IMG/VR virus record: IMGVR_UViG_3300047469_000393
Span: 1 to 39,996 of that record
DNA length: 39,996 nt
Source of the DNA: a virus
Direction: 5' to 3' (one strand)
Both the position numbers and the translations under genes were made by a program. Position 1 is the first letter of the stretch. Each line of letters begins with the position of its first letter. This document shows, piece by piece, positions 1 to 10,234 of the stretch. The notes beneath the pieces are model-generated. The model did no database searches. It saw only the letters and a list, made by a program, of their open reading frames with translations, and was not told the origin of the DNA.

Positions 1-29
1 ATGGTTGGCTTTGTCCAGATGACGGGCAT
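1..29 (-). CDS. truncated start of a late gene
   Basis: A possible ATG at base 29 reads leftward as MPVIWTKPT and then leaves the window. It follows the previous late gene by 9 bases and is in the same direction, as expected for the next gene of the tail operon. Too little is present to name a family. The other candidate start, 10 bases upstream in another frame, is less protein-like. Confidence 0.3.
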
Positions 30-38
30 CGGGCCATC

Positions 39-524
39 TTACGACCGCGAATCGGAAACCGTAATGTCTTTGAAGGCCGTAGCGGCGGCTGCATCGGTTA
101 CGGTCACGCGATACACACCGGATGTCGGAGAGTTCTATGGCGGGTTGCCGGTGCGAGTAAAGGATGTGCCCTGCCCGCTTGGACTGTTGATCGTGAAGGT
201 GCTGCCGCTCCGAAACGTCCATGCGTATGTGTAGGGAGGCGTGCCACCGCTAGGGTTAGCGAAGGACGAGGCAAAAATGGCGTTGGCTCCGGGCCAGCTA
301 TTGCCGCTCGCGTCACTGGCTCCAACCGAGAGAGGCCCGGTGCGAGCCGTTCCGTAGAACTGCTACATGTTGATGGACCCCGAGGTAGGGATTGAGGCCG
401 TCGATCCGGTATTCGCGACATACGTCCCACCCCGGTAGAACGAGGTGAGACTGGTGCCACGAGGTGCCAGGAATTCGTCCTGAATCTGCGTGAGCTGGAT
501 GCTCCCGCTAGGTGGTAGCGTCAT
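39..524 (-). CDS. tail structural protein with Ig/PKD-like repeat, two in-frame TAGs
   Basis: This 161-residue reading frame requires TAG at codons 54 (bases 363-365) and 130 (135-137) to be sense; the stop is TAA. The N-terminus (LPPSGSIQLTQIQDEF) is the short motif seen at the start of many phage tail or minor structural proteins. The segment around codon 54 reads TSGSINM-Q-QFYG with Gln, which resembles the usual 'IxMxQFYG' form. The second half (PPYTYAWTF, VYRVTVTD) looks like a PKD or Ig-type beta-sandwich. The start overlaps the tail fibre stop as ATGA, so translation is probably coupled. With TAG as a stop only 53 residues would be made. Exact role in the tail is not known. Confidence 0.75.
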
Positions 525-1564
525 TTGCCCTCCAAAGCCCGTACGCGGGCCGACAAGCCGATTACGCACTCAAGGGCTAGCGATGCCTTGTCTACGCCTA
601 GCGTGCCGTCATGAGTCACATGGACGTACTCAGGGGCAACCTTCTAGACCTCCTGAGCGATCACACCCTGGCCCTCATCGCCCGACTCTTTCCACAGCCA
701 CTCGCAGAACTGAAGTAGGTCAGCCAGTCGGTCGCGAGCTGCCAGTTTCTTGATGGCCTTCTTCTTTCGACGATCCGAGGTAGCGACGAAGTTGGGGCCG
801 GTACAGATGCCGGCGAACGTCCAGTTTGACCCCGTATCGACCGACGCGTGGTTGCCGGCGAACGAGCCCGCAGAGTACTTGGCGAATCCGAGAACGACAC
901 CAGAAGCCGGGTAGTACATGGCTGTCTGGTTGACGCCACCCACCTGAAGAAGGAAGGCGGGGCCGGATCCGTTACAGGCGATGTTGTTGGCGGCAGTTAT
1001 AGCACCGCCAGCCGCGATACCTGCACCCGTCGTCAGCGAGCCGCCGAAGCTGCCACTAGTCGCCGTGATGGGGCCTGTCAGGGTGCCGCCAGTCAGGGGA
1101 AGGTAGCCATTGAGTACCGTCGTCAGGTTGCCGATGTCCGTGGTGGACAACTGCGACCGGGGGCCAACCATCTTCCAGTTGCCCGATCCCTGGCTGCGGA
1201 ACTGGAACACATCGCCCGCCTGGACGGTGATATTCAGGTTATTGGGCAGGACAATGGCGGCTGAGTTGGTCAGGACCGACCCGGCAGCAGGGAAGATCAC
1301 TTCACGCTTGATCCCGGAAGCCGTAGTGCCCAGACTCGTGATCGTGGCCGATCCGGTGACAATGACCGATTCAGCGTCTGAGGTGCCGAGGTCGGTTGTG
1401 GACGCTGCGGCAATGGACGCCGAAGACAGTGCGTTTGTGGAGCGAACGATGGACGATAGGGCGCGCAGGAAGTCATCGAGGCTATTGCCGATGGCGTCCG
1501 ACCCCTAGGGGCTATTGGAGGCGGCTAGCGTCGCCAGATCTGACATTTTTGCAGGAACGGCCAT
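521..1564 (-). CDS. tail fibre with S74-type intramolecular chaperone, two in-frame TAGs
   Basis: 347 residues with TAG at codon 20 (1505-1507) and codon 307 (644-646), ending in TGA. The N-terminus has the 'NSPxGSDxIGxSLDDFLR' attachment motif common in podovirus tail fibres. A repetitive beta-rich centre follows, with LPLTGGTLTGPI. The C-terminal 90 residues are a peptidase S74 chaperone: TSDRRKKK gives the autocleavage region (SD dyad), followed by GVIAQEV-Q-KVAPEYV. The second TAG sits at the Gln of the conserved AQEVQ motif, one of the best indications that TAG is Gln. Termination at the second TAG would remove the end of the chaperone. It is expected to form host-binding trimers. Confidence 0.88.
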
Positions 1565-1565
1565 A

Positions 1566-1781
1566 TTGGACCCTCAACAGATTTTCTTGCGCGTGTTCTT
1601 GGGATTGCTCATCGCCCCAACCATGGCGATCCTGTTTTACGGGACCGCTAGGCTGGTAGCGATGGGCGTGGCGAAGTGGATGCCAGAGTCAGCGCTGAAG
1701 CGACGACTGCTGACGGACACCGAGAGCGGACGACTGGCTTACAAGCCCCGAGGCTCCGGCAGCGACATCCGCAAGGGCTGA
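1566..1781 (+). CDS. small membrane protein on the opposite strand of the late operon
   Basis: A 71-residue frame with one membrane segment (about residues 8-30; FLGLLIAPTMAILFYG) followed by a basic tail (KWMPESALKRRLLTD), a shape seen in small phage inner-membrane proteins. It fills the 124-base gap between the tail fibre and the large ejection protein and overlaps the 3' end of the latter by 93 bases in antisense. The start chosen is TTG at 1566, with AGGA about 11 bases upstream; a GTG at 1590 is also possible. No promoter is evident. It could be a chance antisense frame, but the membrane pattern lies mostly in the gap, where the minus strand has no gene. Confidence 0.45.
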   Translation: MDPQQIFLRVFLGLLIAPTMAILFYGTARLVAMGVAKWMPESALKRRLLTDTESGRLAYKPRGSGSDIRKG

Positions 1782-3614
1782 ACGCTGCTTGGCGGTCATC
1801 TTGGCGATGATGGCCTGCGATTCAGGGGCCTGTGGGTTGGCGATCACCCCGGCCAGCTTGGCCTTGATCGTGTCATTCGTGCCGAACAGCTTGTATAGGG
1901 TGTCTAGAGGCCGCAGGACGGTTCCCAGTAGCCCGCTGTCGGCCAAGCCAGGCAAGCCCAGGCCGTTAGCTGCCTCGCCCAAGAGATTCTGACTGGCGAG
2001 GTTCTGGACGGTGTTGGAGCCTGCGGACTTGCCTACTGAGTCGGCTACGGCCTGGCGGCTAAGGTCATCGCCAATGGTGCCGAGTAGGCCCTGCTGCTGC
2101 GGAGAGAGGATTTTCGCAGCCTGTGCACCCTTCTGCCCCGTAACCTTCTGTGCAATCTGGTCGAGTTGCGAGAGGGAGTTGTTGAAGGAAGTCGGAGCCG
2201 CTACAGCATTGCCGAAAGCGTCCTTGTTGCCCTTCTCCACCCTCCCTAGCAAGCCCTGAAGGATCTCCTACTGATTGATCGGGCCACTAGCCGCCTTGTA
2301 GGCGTCTTTCGCCGCGATGTAGTCCGGGGCAATCTTCCCGATCTCACCAATAAGGTCGTCCTGCGTCTTCCGTACGGATGCCTTCGACACATTCTCAAAT
2401 CCCGGCTTGCCTGCCGAGTTCGCAATATTGTCCAGAGCCAGCTTTACGTAGTGAAGACCCTGCGTTGAACTAAGCGCGTCGCCGATGTTCTGGTCGTTTT
2501 CGGCAGCAAGCCCCTTCGCCATTTCGACGGCCTTCTGCATCGAGGGTCGGTCGGCGAGTTTGAGAAGATCGGCACTCGGCTGGATAGGGGCATCCGTGAC
2601 GGCTTGCGAATACAGCTGATTAGCCGTCTGTGCACGAGCCGCTTTAGCCGCAGCCACATCAGCCGGACTGCCGGCCGCCGCATCGAGAAGACCCACGCGC
2701 GCCTAGTTATTGCCAAGGCGCTGTTCAACGAACTGGTTGGCGATGGCAGGATCGCTATCCGAGACGGCGCGACGCAGCTGGGCAATGCCTGGGTTTCCCG
2801 TCTGCTCGGCGAGGTCAGCCGCGACTCCAGGTACAGCGCTAGGCGTGGCATTCTTCGCCGCATCACCACCGAAGCGGCTTAGCGTGTTGGCTACGATCTG
2901 ATCCTGTCCGCCATCGAAGAACGGAGCAAGTAGTCCTTTGCCGCCACGGTAGGCCGCACCGATGACATTGGACGCCGCCTGACCAAGCAGGCCAGCACCA
3001 GCGCCGATCCCGGTGTTCAGCGCCCGACTACCCTCACCCTAGCCCGTAGCAAGCGGCTGCACGGCACCTAGGGCGGCTCCAGTGGCCGCCGCACCGCGAT
3101 ACCCTGCCGGGACTACGCTGCCTGCCACGCCGGCGCCCTTGAGCAGACCGCCTCCGAGTAGGCCAAGACCCACGTTGCCTGCAATGTCGCCGCCAAGCCC
3201 GGCCTTGGTGTGGATGAGTGCCGAGTCGGTGGCGTTTGCGTCGGCTTGGTCAGCCTTAAGGCTGTCGTAGGCACTTCCGAAGAAATTCGGGTTGCTACCT
3301 TCCGGGGCCAGTGAATGACGGTCAATGAACGCAGGGATCGCGATAGCCGCCTGTTTGGCACCGCGTAAGGTGTCCATGACGGCCTTGCCAGCACCAGCGG
3401 CGAAGTTCTGCGAGTCCGATCCAAGGCCGTTAGCTGCCTTGCCGCCGTCATCCGGGGCGTTTGCGTCGATCAGGTGATACAGGCCAGCCTTCTTGTAGAA
3501 CTCGGCAGGATCGGCATCGGGGTAGTACTTGGTACGAACGGCAGACGCCAGTTTCCCGTCCGGCACGTCGGCATACTGCGGGTACTGCTGTCGGATGTCG
3601 TCGAGTATCGTCAC
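1689..3614 (-). CDS. large ejection/internal virion protein (P22 gp16 position), three in-frame TAGs
   Basis: 641 residues from a GTG start (3614) to TGA, with TAG at codons 192 (3039-3041), 304 (2703-2705) and 449 (2268-2270). Read with TAG as a stop, the gene falls into four fragments in one frame. The N-terminus (MTILDDIRQQYPQY, then KLASAVRTKYYPD) is an 'x-YPQY-x-D' type opening used by many virion proteins. A Gly/Ala-rich stretch around residues 140-250 (GLGLLGGGLLKGAG) could insert in or cross a membrane. The C-terminal half is helical and Gln/Ala-rich. Length and position after a 461-residue protein match P22 ejection protein gp16 (about 609 residues). The ejection role is inferred from synteny, not from a recognised domain. 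Confidence 0.8.
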
Positions 3615-4996
3615 AGGCCAAGTCCAAGCGGGTCTTTCGCGTTGAGGTCAACCTTTCCACCCGAGGGCATCGAGACGGGCGAGGATCCGCCACCTTCACC
3701 CGAGAATTTGTCGAACAGCTTCTTGGCCTTCGGATCGATTACCTGAATGCTGCGCGATCCGTAGCCTAGGGCTTGGTCTGCCTGATCCTGTAGCGCCTGG
3801 AGACGGCCCAGTACGAGTCTGGAGGCTTCCTGATGGGCAGCACGCAGAGCGTCAGCACCGTTGTTAGCGTCGAATATGGCCTTGTTGTGCTCACGGTCAC
3901 CTAGCGCACTCTGTCCGCCCGCGAACGTCTTAGCCAGCTCGTCGCCGACTGCCCCGGATGCGATGTTGAACTTCGACAGATTGGCTTGACCCTTACCACC
4001 GAGTTCCGACGAGAAGAAGTTTGATACGCGATTTACGTTCTTGACGTTGGAGTTGTCCAACTGGTCGATGGTTGAGCCGAACTCGTCCAGATGGTGTGCA
4101 AGGGTATTCAGGGACTTGATCTGCTCGCCAATCTTTCCAGACGTGAAATTTTGCCGTGCAGCGGCCCGGGCCTTGTAGGTGCCCGCATCAAGCGTCGGGT
4201 CAACCTGCTGGGCAACCGAGATAAGGCGCTGCCAGTTCGGATCCATCGCCTGCTTGCCGGTCGGAACCGGGTAGCGGCCGTCAACAATCGACTGGACCGT
4301 AGCTTTGTCCGAGGGCGACAGGGAGTCGATGGTCGGAACGGAACTCGTGTCAGCACCACCGATACCGAGGGCGCGCTTCACATCGTCATCCGTGCCGCCG
4401 TATTGCTTGATCAGGGCGACCTTCTGGGCGAATGCCGACGCAGCCGACTGCTGTGGTGCAAACCGTCCTGCCGTCGCGATGGTCTTCCACGTACCGTCTG
4501 ACTGCTGCTCCTGCGTGACCTTGTTGTTACCCATATCGATTTCACGAGTCTGGGCCGTGTTTAGGTCTCGCTGGGTCTTCTGACCCTGCAACTCGGCGTT
4601 CTTCGACTGGAGTTCGTTCTGGTGAAGCTCCATCGCTGCCTGCGGATCGAACTGGGCCAATGCCGACTGATATCCCGGCATATCGAAGGTGCCATCGGGC
4701 TTGGCGAACTTCAGCGCCAAATCCTGAATCTGCTGGCGACGCTGCATCTACTGCTGCTGGTCATCCATCTGCTGCTGCTGGAACCGCTGCTTGACCAACT
4801 GCTGCCCACCCTACTGGGCCGACTGGATGCCGCCGAGAAGTCCGCCAGACAGCGCCTGAATAGGGGTCACACCCGGCTGGGAGTTGGCCGACAGTGCCGA
4901 GAGGCCAGCCTGAAGGAGGCCCCCCGTAGCCAACGACTTGCGGTCGTCGTCGGAAAGCCCCGGCTGCTGCCCTGTAAAGATGTCCTGCCATGCCAT
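3611..4996 (-). CDS. ejection/internal virion protein (P22 gp20 position), two in-frame TAGs
   Basis: 461 residues, ATG overlapping the previous TAA as TAATG, ending in TGA that overlaps the next GTG. TAG codons are 62 (4811-4813) and 83 (4748-4750). Both lie in a Gln-rich stretch: SAQ-TAG-GGQQ, and DDQQQ-TAG-MQRRQQ. The second TAG therefore sits inside a run of glutamines, strongly suggesting Gln. The rest is alpha-helical and rich in Gln and Ala, with a coiled-coil look at residues 110-150 (AMELHQNELQSKNAELQ). P22 gp20 is 471 residues and lies in the same slot before gp16. Role in DNA ejection is inferred from length and order. Confidence 0.8.
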
Positions 4997-5400
4997 TACT
5001 TCATGCTCCCGAGTAGGCCGAGGCGCGAACCGTTTCCAATGTATCCGGCCTGCCCCTGCTGGACCTGCCCTAGGCGTACCTGCATGGCATGGGCTTGTAG
5101 AGGTGACATCGTTCCCTGCGTGGGCTGAGTGCCCTATGTTGCACCCGCAGACCCCGCCAGCTTCGCCCAGTCCGTACCCGGAGGCTGTTGCTGGCCCTGA
5201 TACTGGTTCTGCTGCATTGCCCACTGGCCGATCTTGGAGAAGTCCAGGCCCTGCGTAGCGGGGGACTGTGCCTGACCGCCACCGAGTACTTGGCTGTAAT
5301 CAGTCGGCTGCTGGAACTGTGCGTATTGCTGCATCGGAGCGGAAGCCTGCGCGTTAGCGTTGGGGCCAGCCAAGCCGGATAGAAAGTCGAAAGTGCCCAT
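4996..5400 (-). CDS. Gln-rich small virion protein, one in-frame TAG
   Basis: 134 residues with TAG at codon 89 (5134-5136), ending TAA. The sequence is Gln/Gly-rich and largely unstructured (MQQYAQFQQPTDYSQVLGGG). After the TAG it continues GTQPTQGTMSP and ends RLGLLGSMK, with the same composition on both sides, so the interruption is not a natural gene end. It sits between two likely ejection proteins and may be a partner of them. No family recognised. Confidence 0.7.
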
Positions 5401-5409
5401 ATGTCCGCC

Positions 5410-6384
5410 TTAGAGGTAGTAGCCAGCCGCACCCATGACGCCACCAGCGACCGCACCGATGGCCGTACCGATGCCCGGAACGACGCTGCCCAGAGCTGCA
5501 CCTGTGGCCGCACCTCCAAGCGCCGAAGTGGCCGCGCCGCCAACCGTACGAGGCTTGTAGGCAGGGTTGGCGCCTGTCGTGGCCGAGCCAGTGAAGTTTC
5601 CGGAGACAGCGTTGAGGGCGTTGCCGTAGTTGTTGATCTTCTGCTGGTCGTAGCCGTAATTCTGCTGATACCAGTCGTTGTAAGCCTGATCGATGTTGCC
5701 CTGGCTGTAGTCCTGCTGGACCTGTCCAAGACTAGCCTGCTGCCCATTGTACTGGGCCTGTAGGGCATTCACGCCGTTGATCGAGTTGGACGCGCCCAGG
5801 ATGTTCTGGGCGTTGTTCTGCGATGCCGCTAGCTGATTCTGGAAGCCCTGCTGCCAGCGATCCGCCTGGTTGTTGTAGTCGGTATAGCGAAGGTTGTCCG
5901 TGTTCGTTGCAAGGCTCTGTGCGAGCTGCTACTGGCTGGCCGTAGCCGCCTGCTGCATCGCGGATCCACCGAATGCCCCGCCCTGCGCAAACTGGGTCGG
6001 AAGCTGGACGCCAGCACCTTGCAGGTACGAGTTGGTGATGTCCCGATTGGAGTCGTTCACCACGCTATCGAGGTACGAATTTGGCCCGGCGAAAGGGCTT
6101 GCCGTCGCGGTTACGTTTTGCGAGCCACGCACCAGATTGTCGAGACCGTTCGTCTGGTTGATGGCCGGAACGGACGTGCCAGACGCGCCCTGCTGGGCAT
6201 TGGCCGCTGCCTGCTGTTGACCCTGCGAGAGATAGGCGTTGAGTTGCCCGCCGTAGGATTGGTAAGGCTTGGCATTCTGTGCCGTGGTCTGTCCTAGGAA
6301 CTACTGATAATCGCTAGCCAGCCAGTCCGGGATTTTCGTCTCGGTGGTGGTGGTCGTATTCTTCGGTGCTCCGCCGCCGCCCAT
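5410..6384 (-). CDS. internal virion protein with C-terminal membrane-active tail (P22 gp7 position), two in-frame TAGs
   Basis: 324 residues ending in TAA, with TAG at codons 28 (6301-6303) and 152 (5929-5931). The first reads SDYQ-TAG-FLGQ and the second ASQ-TAG-QLAQ, so both are flanked by Gln. The middle has Asn/Gln-rich helices. The last 60 residues are a Gly/Ala segment (GAALGSVVPGIGTAIGAVAG) like the glycine-zipper membrane segments found in ejection proteins. It precedes the 134- and 461-residue genes, the slot of P22 gp7. A Gly-rich start (MGGGGAPK) is common in podovirus internal proteins. Confidence 0.78.
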
Positions 6385-6385
6385 A

Positions 6386-6814
6386 TTAAACCTCGTACCA
6401 AGTGGTGATTTTCTTGTATTTCGCCGTCCAGCCTTCTTGGGGGCTGGAGAAGACGACGCGTTCAATGCCAGCCTCGTTAGCAACGTGGCGAGCGGCTTCG
6501 GCCCCTAGGTGGCCGCTGGATTTCTCCACGGAATAGCCGATCCAGACGTTCAGGACGGGGCTGTCCTCGTAGGGGAAGGTGAAAGCCTGGAGAACGGCGA
6601 ACCCGGTGTATGCGCCCTGCCTGTAGCCGACGTACAACGAGGCGTTGCCGGTCATCAGTGCCGTGTAGATATCCTCGGCCAGCCATGGCTCACCGTTGGT
6701 CTCCTTGACCTTCTGGATACCGGGAAGGATAACCGGCCATATCTACCGGATGTTGGCGACGTGATTGTAGGCAATCGTGCCGTCTGCGGTGACGCCTGAG
6801 ATAGGTGGGAGCAT
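6386..6814 (-). CDS. GNAT-like virion-region protein, one in-frame TAG
   Basis: 142 residues, TAG at codon 24 (6743-6745), stop TAA. The fold suggestion is a GNAT-type acetyltransferase: a helix-rich start (HVANIR-Q-IWPVILPG), a strand pair (ASLYVGYRQ, GFAVLQAF), a second strand (VLNVWIGYS), a helix (AEAARHVANEAG) and a strand ending VVFSSPQEGW. Proteins of this kind often lie among podovirus tail genes. I do not see a clear acetyl-CoA loop, so enzyme activity is uncertain. The start overlaps the preceding stop (ATGA). Confidence 0.68.
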
Positions 6815-7119
6815 CAGTTACCCGTAAGTGTGCGAACAGGGAGCCATGTGCCGGGAGTGCCGGCGACGGTGCAGGTCCAGCCGAAGACGAGGTACTTTGA
6901 TCCCGCCGTTCCCAGTTCAGCCGGAGCGTTATTGCGGACGAAATCACCCACCGCGTTCTGGCCCTGAGTGGGGATCGTAGGCCGGGCGTTGTAGACCGCT
7001 GCCGCCCTACCCTCGGTGAGCAGGTTGACCTACGTTGCGGCCTGTTGGAGTAGGTCCGTGAGCCGCAATACCTGCTGCTGCAATTCCTGTGGCAGTGATG
7101 GATTGGTCTGGAGCTTCAT
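6814..7119 (-). CDS. conserved small tail-region protein, one in-frame TAG
   Basis: 101 residues, invisible under the standard code because TAG at codon 30 (7030-7032) cuts it near the start. The first part is a helix rich in Leu and Gln (ELQQQVLRLTDLLQQAAT). After the TAG comes an assembly-type domain (VGDFVRNNAPAELGTAGSKY, then GWTCTVAGTPGTWLPVRT), a pattern common to small podovirus structural proteins. Start and stop overlap both neighbours (ATGA), which fixes the frame. Function unknown; probably structural by position. Confidence 0.72.
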
Positions 7120-8576
7120 TCGGGTGTCGTCGCCAGGATGTCGGGCGTGTAGCCGTTGATACCCACGATGCCAGTCCAGTCCATGCGGACACGGTGCCAA
7201 CGGGCATCCCGGTGGAAGTCGAACCGTCCATTAGCGGCTGCGATGGTCGAGTCCTGCACAGGTGCCGCACCCAAGTCGTAGCGATAGTAGTTCGTTGCCG
7301 TGGACTGGGCCGAGGGTGACGTACGGTAGCGTGGCGTAACACGTTTCAGGAGAGAGTAATTCGTCTCGTCACCCAGGTCGCCAGAGATCAGATACGAGGC
7401 ACCTGGCACACCTGTCAGGCTGTAGAGCTTGTGATCCGTCGCGATGACCCCCGGAACCGTGTTGTCGGCGATCCAGAACGGCGAGTCGTAGGCGATGTTC
7501 GGTAGGTTGTCGTACGTGCTGTAGAGCGTGCCCAAGCCGTCATAGGTGACGTTGCCGGACGAGTACTGGATGACAGCCTCAATGGAGCGGGCGAACTTGC
7601 CCCACTGGTTCGTACGGATATTGTACACCACGCAAATATCGCATATGCCGGTGCTGGCCGTGCTCGGGAAGTACCAGTAAACGAGGTCGCGGGTAAGGTC
7701 GGCACCGCCCTTGATGTTAGCCCGCTGCTGACCGTTGAGGTTGGTGAAGAACCACTCGCGGACCGGGGCACCGATGGAGCGCGGCACCGTGCCATCGTAG
7801 ACGAAGAAGTCAGACGGGCCCACAAAGAAGTGGGACGCACCAATGACCACCACGGCCTCCTGTCCTGAGCAACCGATCTCGCCGGGGATGCGCTGCCACG
7901 ACCAGATCAGCGGAGGGCCGACATACTGGCCCCGGTACATGGATTTCTCCTTGTACGCGATCACATCGTTGCCAAACTCTCGGGCTGCGGTGATCTTGCC
8001 CGGAGCATCCACGAGGCGGGCGTTAGCGGCCTGAGAGCCGATGGCGGGCGTCCATGAGGTCTGGTCGAACAGGTTTGAACACCACCACCCGTCCGGCTGG
8101 TCTCCGAAGCCACCCGTCAGATCCGACCAGTCGAAAGCGAGGACGAAGTTTGCCGCCGAGCAGATAATGGACGCGGCCGGAGCCGTAGCGATATCGGCGA
8201 ACACGGCACCCGGTGCGGCCTACTGGATCTTCTGGGCCCGGTTAGCCGCCAGGATGTTGCTGCCGAACATGGTGAAGCGCCACGGAGAAAGGCCGGTATA
8301 GGCTCCCGCTGCCCGTGTGCGGTCCGTCCAGACGCCACCGGAGATATCCCACAGCTTGGCGTTGGTGCCCGCCACGATGCGTTTGGTGCCGTCCAGCAGC
8401 GTGCCTACGTAGGCCCCCTTGCACGCACTGTCCAGAGCGGCCAATCCCGCATCCACGAGACTGTTGCCCGACGAGAACCCCTTGGTCGTCGGGATGATGT
8501 TGTCGCAATCCACGATCACGCCCGGAGTTGACGGGTCGAGGTCGGGACTGAAGCCGATAAAGGGGATGGCGCTCAT
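7116..8576 (-). CDS. tail accessory/stabilisation protein (P22 gp10 position), one in-frame TAG
   Basis: 486 residues, TAG at codon 119 (8220-8222), stop TGA. Opening residues (IPFIGFSPDLDPSTPG, then DCDNIIPTTKGFS) are typical of the large tail-hub or stabilisation proteins of podoviruses, which then form a beta-propeller-like body (LLDGTKRIVAG; YNIRTNQWGKF; PRYRTSPSAQ). P22 gp10 is 472 residues and lies directly after the gp4-type adaptor, as here. The TAG lies between KIQ-free helical text (ANRAQKIQ) and AAPGAVFADI, in mid-domain, so readthrough is needed for a complete protein. Confidence 0.82.
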
Positions 8577-9175
8577 GCGGTGATGAAGTCCACGCGCGGA
8601 CGGGGCGACGGGCCATACCGGAGCATGTCGTCATTCTTCTTCATAGCGGCAAGGGCCGTCTGGTAGCCCTGCCCGAACAAAGCGGTACGCTGGTCGTCGC
8701 GAAGGTAGATGCACGCCTCCAGAAGCGAACCGTAGAGGTACATCTGGGGCTGGGCGAGGATAAGCCAGTTTTGCGTAGCAGATGCCGACAGACTGGGGAT
8801 GTAGCCGTAGTAGTACAGGCGGTAATCCGTGTCCGCCGCGCCCACGATGTTGATGACGCCATTGACCATCGTGTAGCCAATCGGCAGCACGAAAAGCTCG
8901 GCATTCGTGTCCTGAATCGGGGGAACGGGGTAAAGCTCACGCTCGACACCGTCAAGGCTCACGATCAGGGCCTGAACCTGGCGGAAGTCACCCGGAGGTG
9001 TGATTACACCGCCCACGGACGTGCCCGATACGAGCGCCTACTGAGGGGACAGGCGAAGATCGTTGTTCATCCGGGCTTCGGCGAGCTGGATGAAGGTCGG
9101 GATGATGCCCGCAAGGTCGGCACGCGCGAGGAACTACGCGACGCTTGCTTGTAGGGTCTGGTAGTCATTCAACAT
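8573..9175 (-). CDS. head-tail adaptor, SU10-adaptor-like, two in-frame TAGs
   Basis: 200 residues, TAG at codon 14 (9134-9136) and codon 46 (9038-9040), stop TGA. The N-terminus reads MLNDYQTLQASVA-Q-FLARAD and AGIIPTFIQLAEARMNNDLR, the helical opening of phage adaptor (head completion) proteins. The second TAG follows a Gln (SPQ-TAG-ALVSGT). The body has PGDFRQVQALIVSLDG, and the end has a long helix with YGSLLEACIYLRDD and a catching C-terminus. It would form a dodecameric ring under the portal. The true start at 9175 overlaps the preceding HNH gene by 11 bases. Confidence 0.82.
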
Positions 9176-9605
9176 TTGCGTACCTACCCTTTCGATGCAT
9201 CACATAGTGAACGAGTCCGCTGGTGCAGCCATTCCTTGCTGCCTTCTCCCTTAGCGTTCCCGGGCCGTGGAGAATATCTTGAACGTTCTCCATGGACAGC
9301 TTGATAGATCCATGACGACCCTTGTTGTCTCGGTCGCGCATGTTGTCCTAGTGCGTGCCAAGAAACAGATTAGATGGCGTGACATTTAGCGGATTGTCGT
9401 CTTTGTGGCAGACACACATACCGTTCGGTATTGGTCCAACAAAGAGCATGTAAGCAGCCCGATGCCCGCCAATGGCCCTACCGTCAAGCTTGAATGCGGG
9501 GTAGCGCCACCGGCCATTCGAAAGGCTAGTGCCGCCGATCCACATCCAGAGGTCGCCGCACACGGATACCTTGGCCATGAAACGATCTTTGGGCGACTGC
9601 TTCAT
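9165..9605 (-). CDS. HNH homing-type endonuclease, one in-frame TAG
   Basis: 146 residues, TAG at codon 86 (9348-9350), stop TGA. The HNH core is seen as GHRAAYMLFVGPIPNGMCVCHKDD (residues about 47-70; invariant His, Cys-x-Cys-His), then NPLNVTPSNLFLGTH-Q-DNMRD. In related HNH proteins the segment is 'LFLGT-x-x-DNMRD', so the TAG falls at a variable position just before the conserved DNM. The end (REKAARNGCTSGLVHYVMHRKG) is a DNA-binding NUMOD-like HTH. Being a presumed mobile gene, its in-frame TAG shows long residence in, or adaptation to, the recoded late region. Confidence 0.82.
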
Positions 9606-9608
9606 GTC

Positions 9609-9896
9609 TTAAACCTTCCCCTGCCAGATGCGGAAAGAGGCGAATGCGGACGAATTAAGGAGCCGCCGAAGGTGCTCGGGATTCACCTCAAACTCGTGGG
9701 GCGTGATGCCATGAATATTGATGTAATCCTCAACGAGCACATTGGGGAGCTTGGCTGCATGCTTCATTTCCCGCGAACCCACGGCCCCAATGGATCGCAG
9801 AGCAGCGCAGGCATCGAGAATGGGCTCTACATCCTGAACCCGGTTCTGCGTCATATCGTCACCATCAAAGGAGACGTAGGTCTTGATCAGCCCCAT
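9609..9896 (-). CDS. conserved hypothetical, coat-region
   Basis: 95 residues, no internal TAG, stop TAA. Overlaps the preceding gene by 10 bases. Sequence features: a mixed alpha/beta protein with YVSFDGDD near the start and HEFEVNPEHLRRLL toward the end. It lies between a putative head protein and the HNH gene, in the slot where small head-completion or tail-connector proteins are found. I do not recognise a family. Confidence 0.6.
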   Translation of the reverse strand: MGLIKTYVSFDGDDMTQNRVQDVEPILDACAALRSIGAVGSREMKHAAKLPNVLVEDYINIHGITPHEFEVNPEHLRRLLNSSAFASFRIWQGKV

Positions 9897-10198
9897 TCGA
9901 TGGGAACCACGTTGACCGTGCCCGCAGCGGCGTCCTGAATGACGGCAAAGACGTCGTAATTCTGCACGTTGATGATGACTGCATCACCGGGCATGAGCAA
10001 AAGGTCGTTGGCGGTAGCAACTGCCGTGGTCTTGTTGAACCGGATGTGCGCAGCGACCGTAGCGGCCACGCGGACGTACTTGGCAACCACGCCCGCCGAA
10101 TTGACCGGGATGGGTGTCTGCGCCGTCGTTGCACCGGATGCCACGGTGATACCCGGCATGTCAATGTTGAGGCACGTAATGGTGGACTTGAAGGACAT
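9887..10198 (-). CDS. small head-associated (decoration-like) protein
   Basis: 103 residues, ATG to TGA, no TAG. Almost entirely beta-strand (MPGITVASGATTAQTPIPVN; KYVRVAATVAAHIRFNK; GDAVIINVQ), with small residues and few charges, like phage decoration or capsid-stabilising beta proteins. It directly follows the coat gene. Role is inferred from position and composition. Confidence 0.6.
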   Translation of the reverse strand: MSFKSTITCLNIDMPGITVASGATTAQTPIPVNSAGVVAKYVRVAATVAAHIRFNKTTAVATANDLLLMPGDAVIINVQNYDVFAVIQDAAAGTVNVVPIEWG

Positions 10199-10216
10199 TC
10201 GTTACTCCCAAGGGAA

Positions 10217-10234
10217 GGCCCCCTTTCGGGGGCC
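10217..10234 (-). terminator. strong hairpin after the coat gene
   Basis: On the minus strand the sequence is GGCCCCC-GAAA-GGGGGCC, a perfect 7 bp stem with a GAAA tetraloop, 18 bases after the coat stop. Only two T residues follow, so it is a poor intrinsic terminator. It may instead partly attenuate transcription or protect the 3' end of the coat message, which would raise coat protein relative to downstream genes. Confidence 0.55.

Noticed and set aside
1-234. Plus-strand 77-residue frame at the window start
   Set aside because: It is antisense to the tail protein at 39-524, and its composition is that of a shadow frame.
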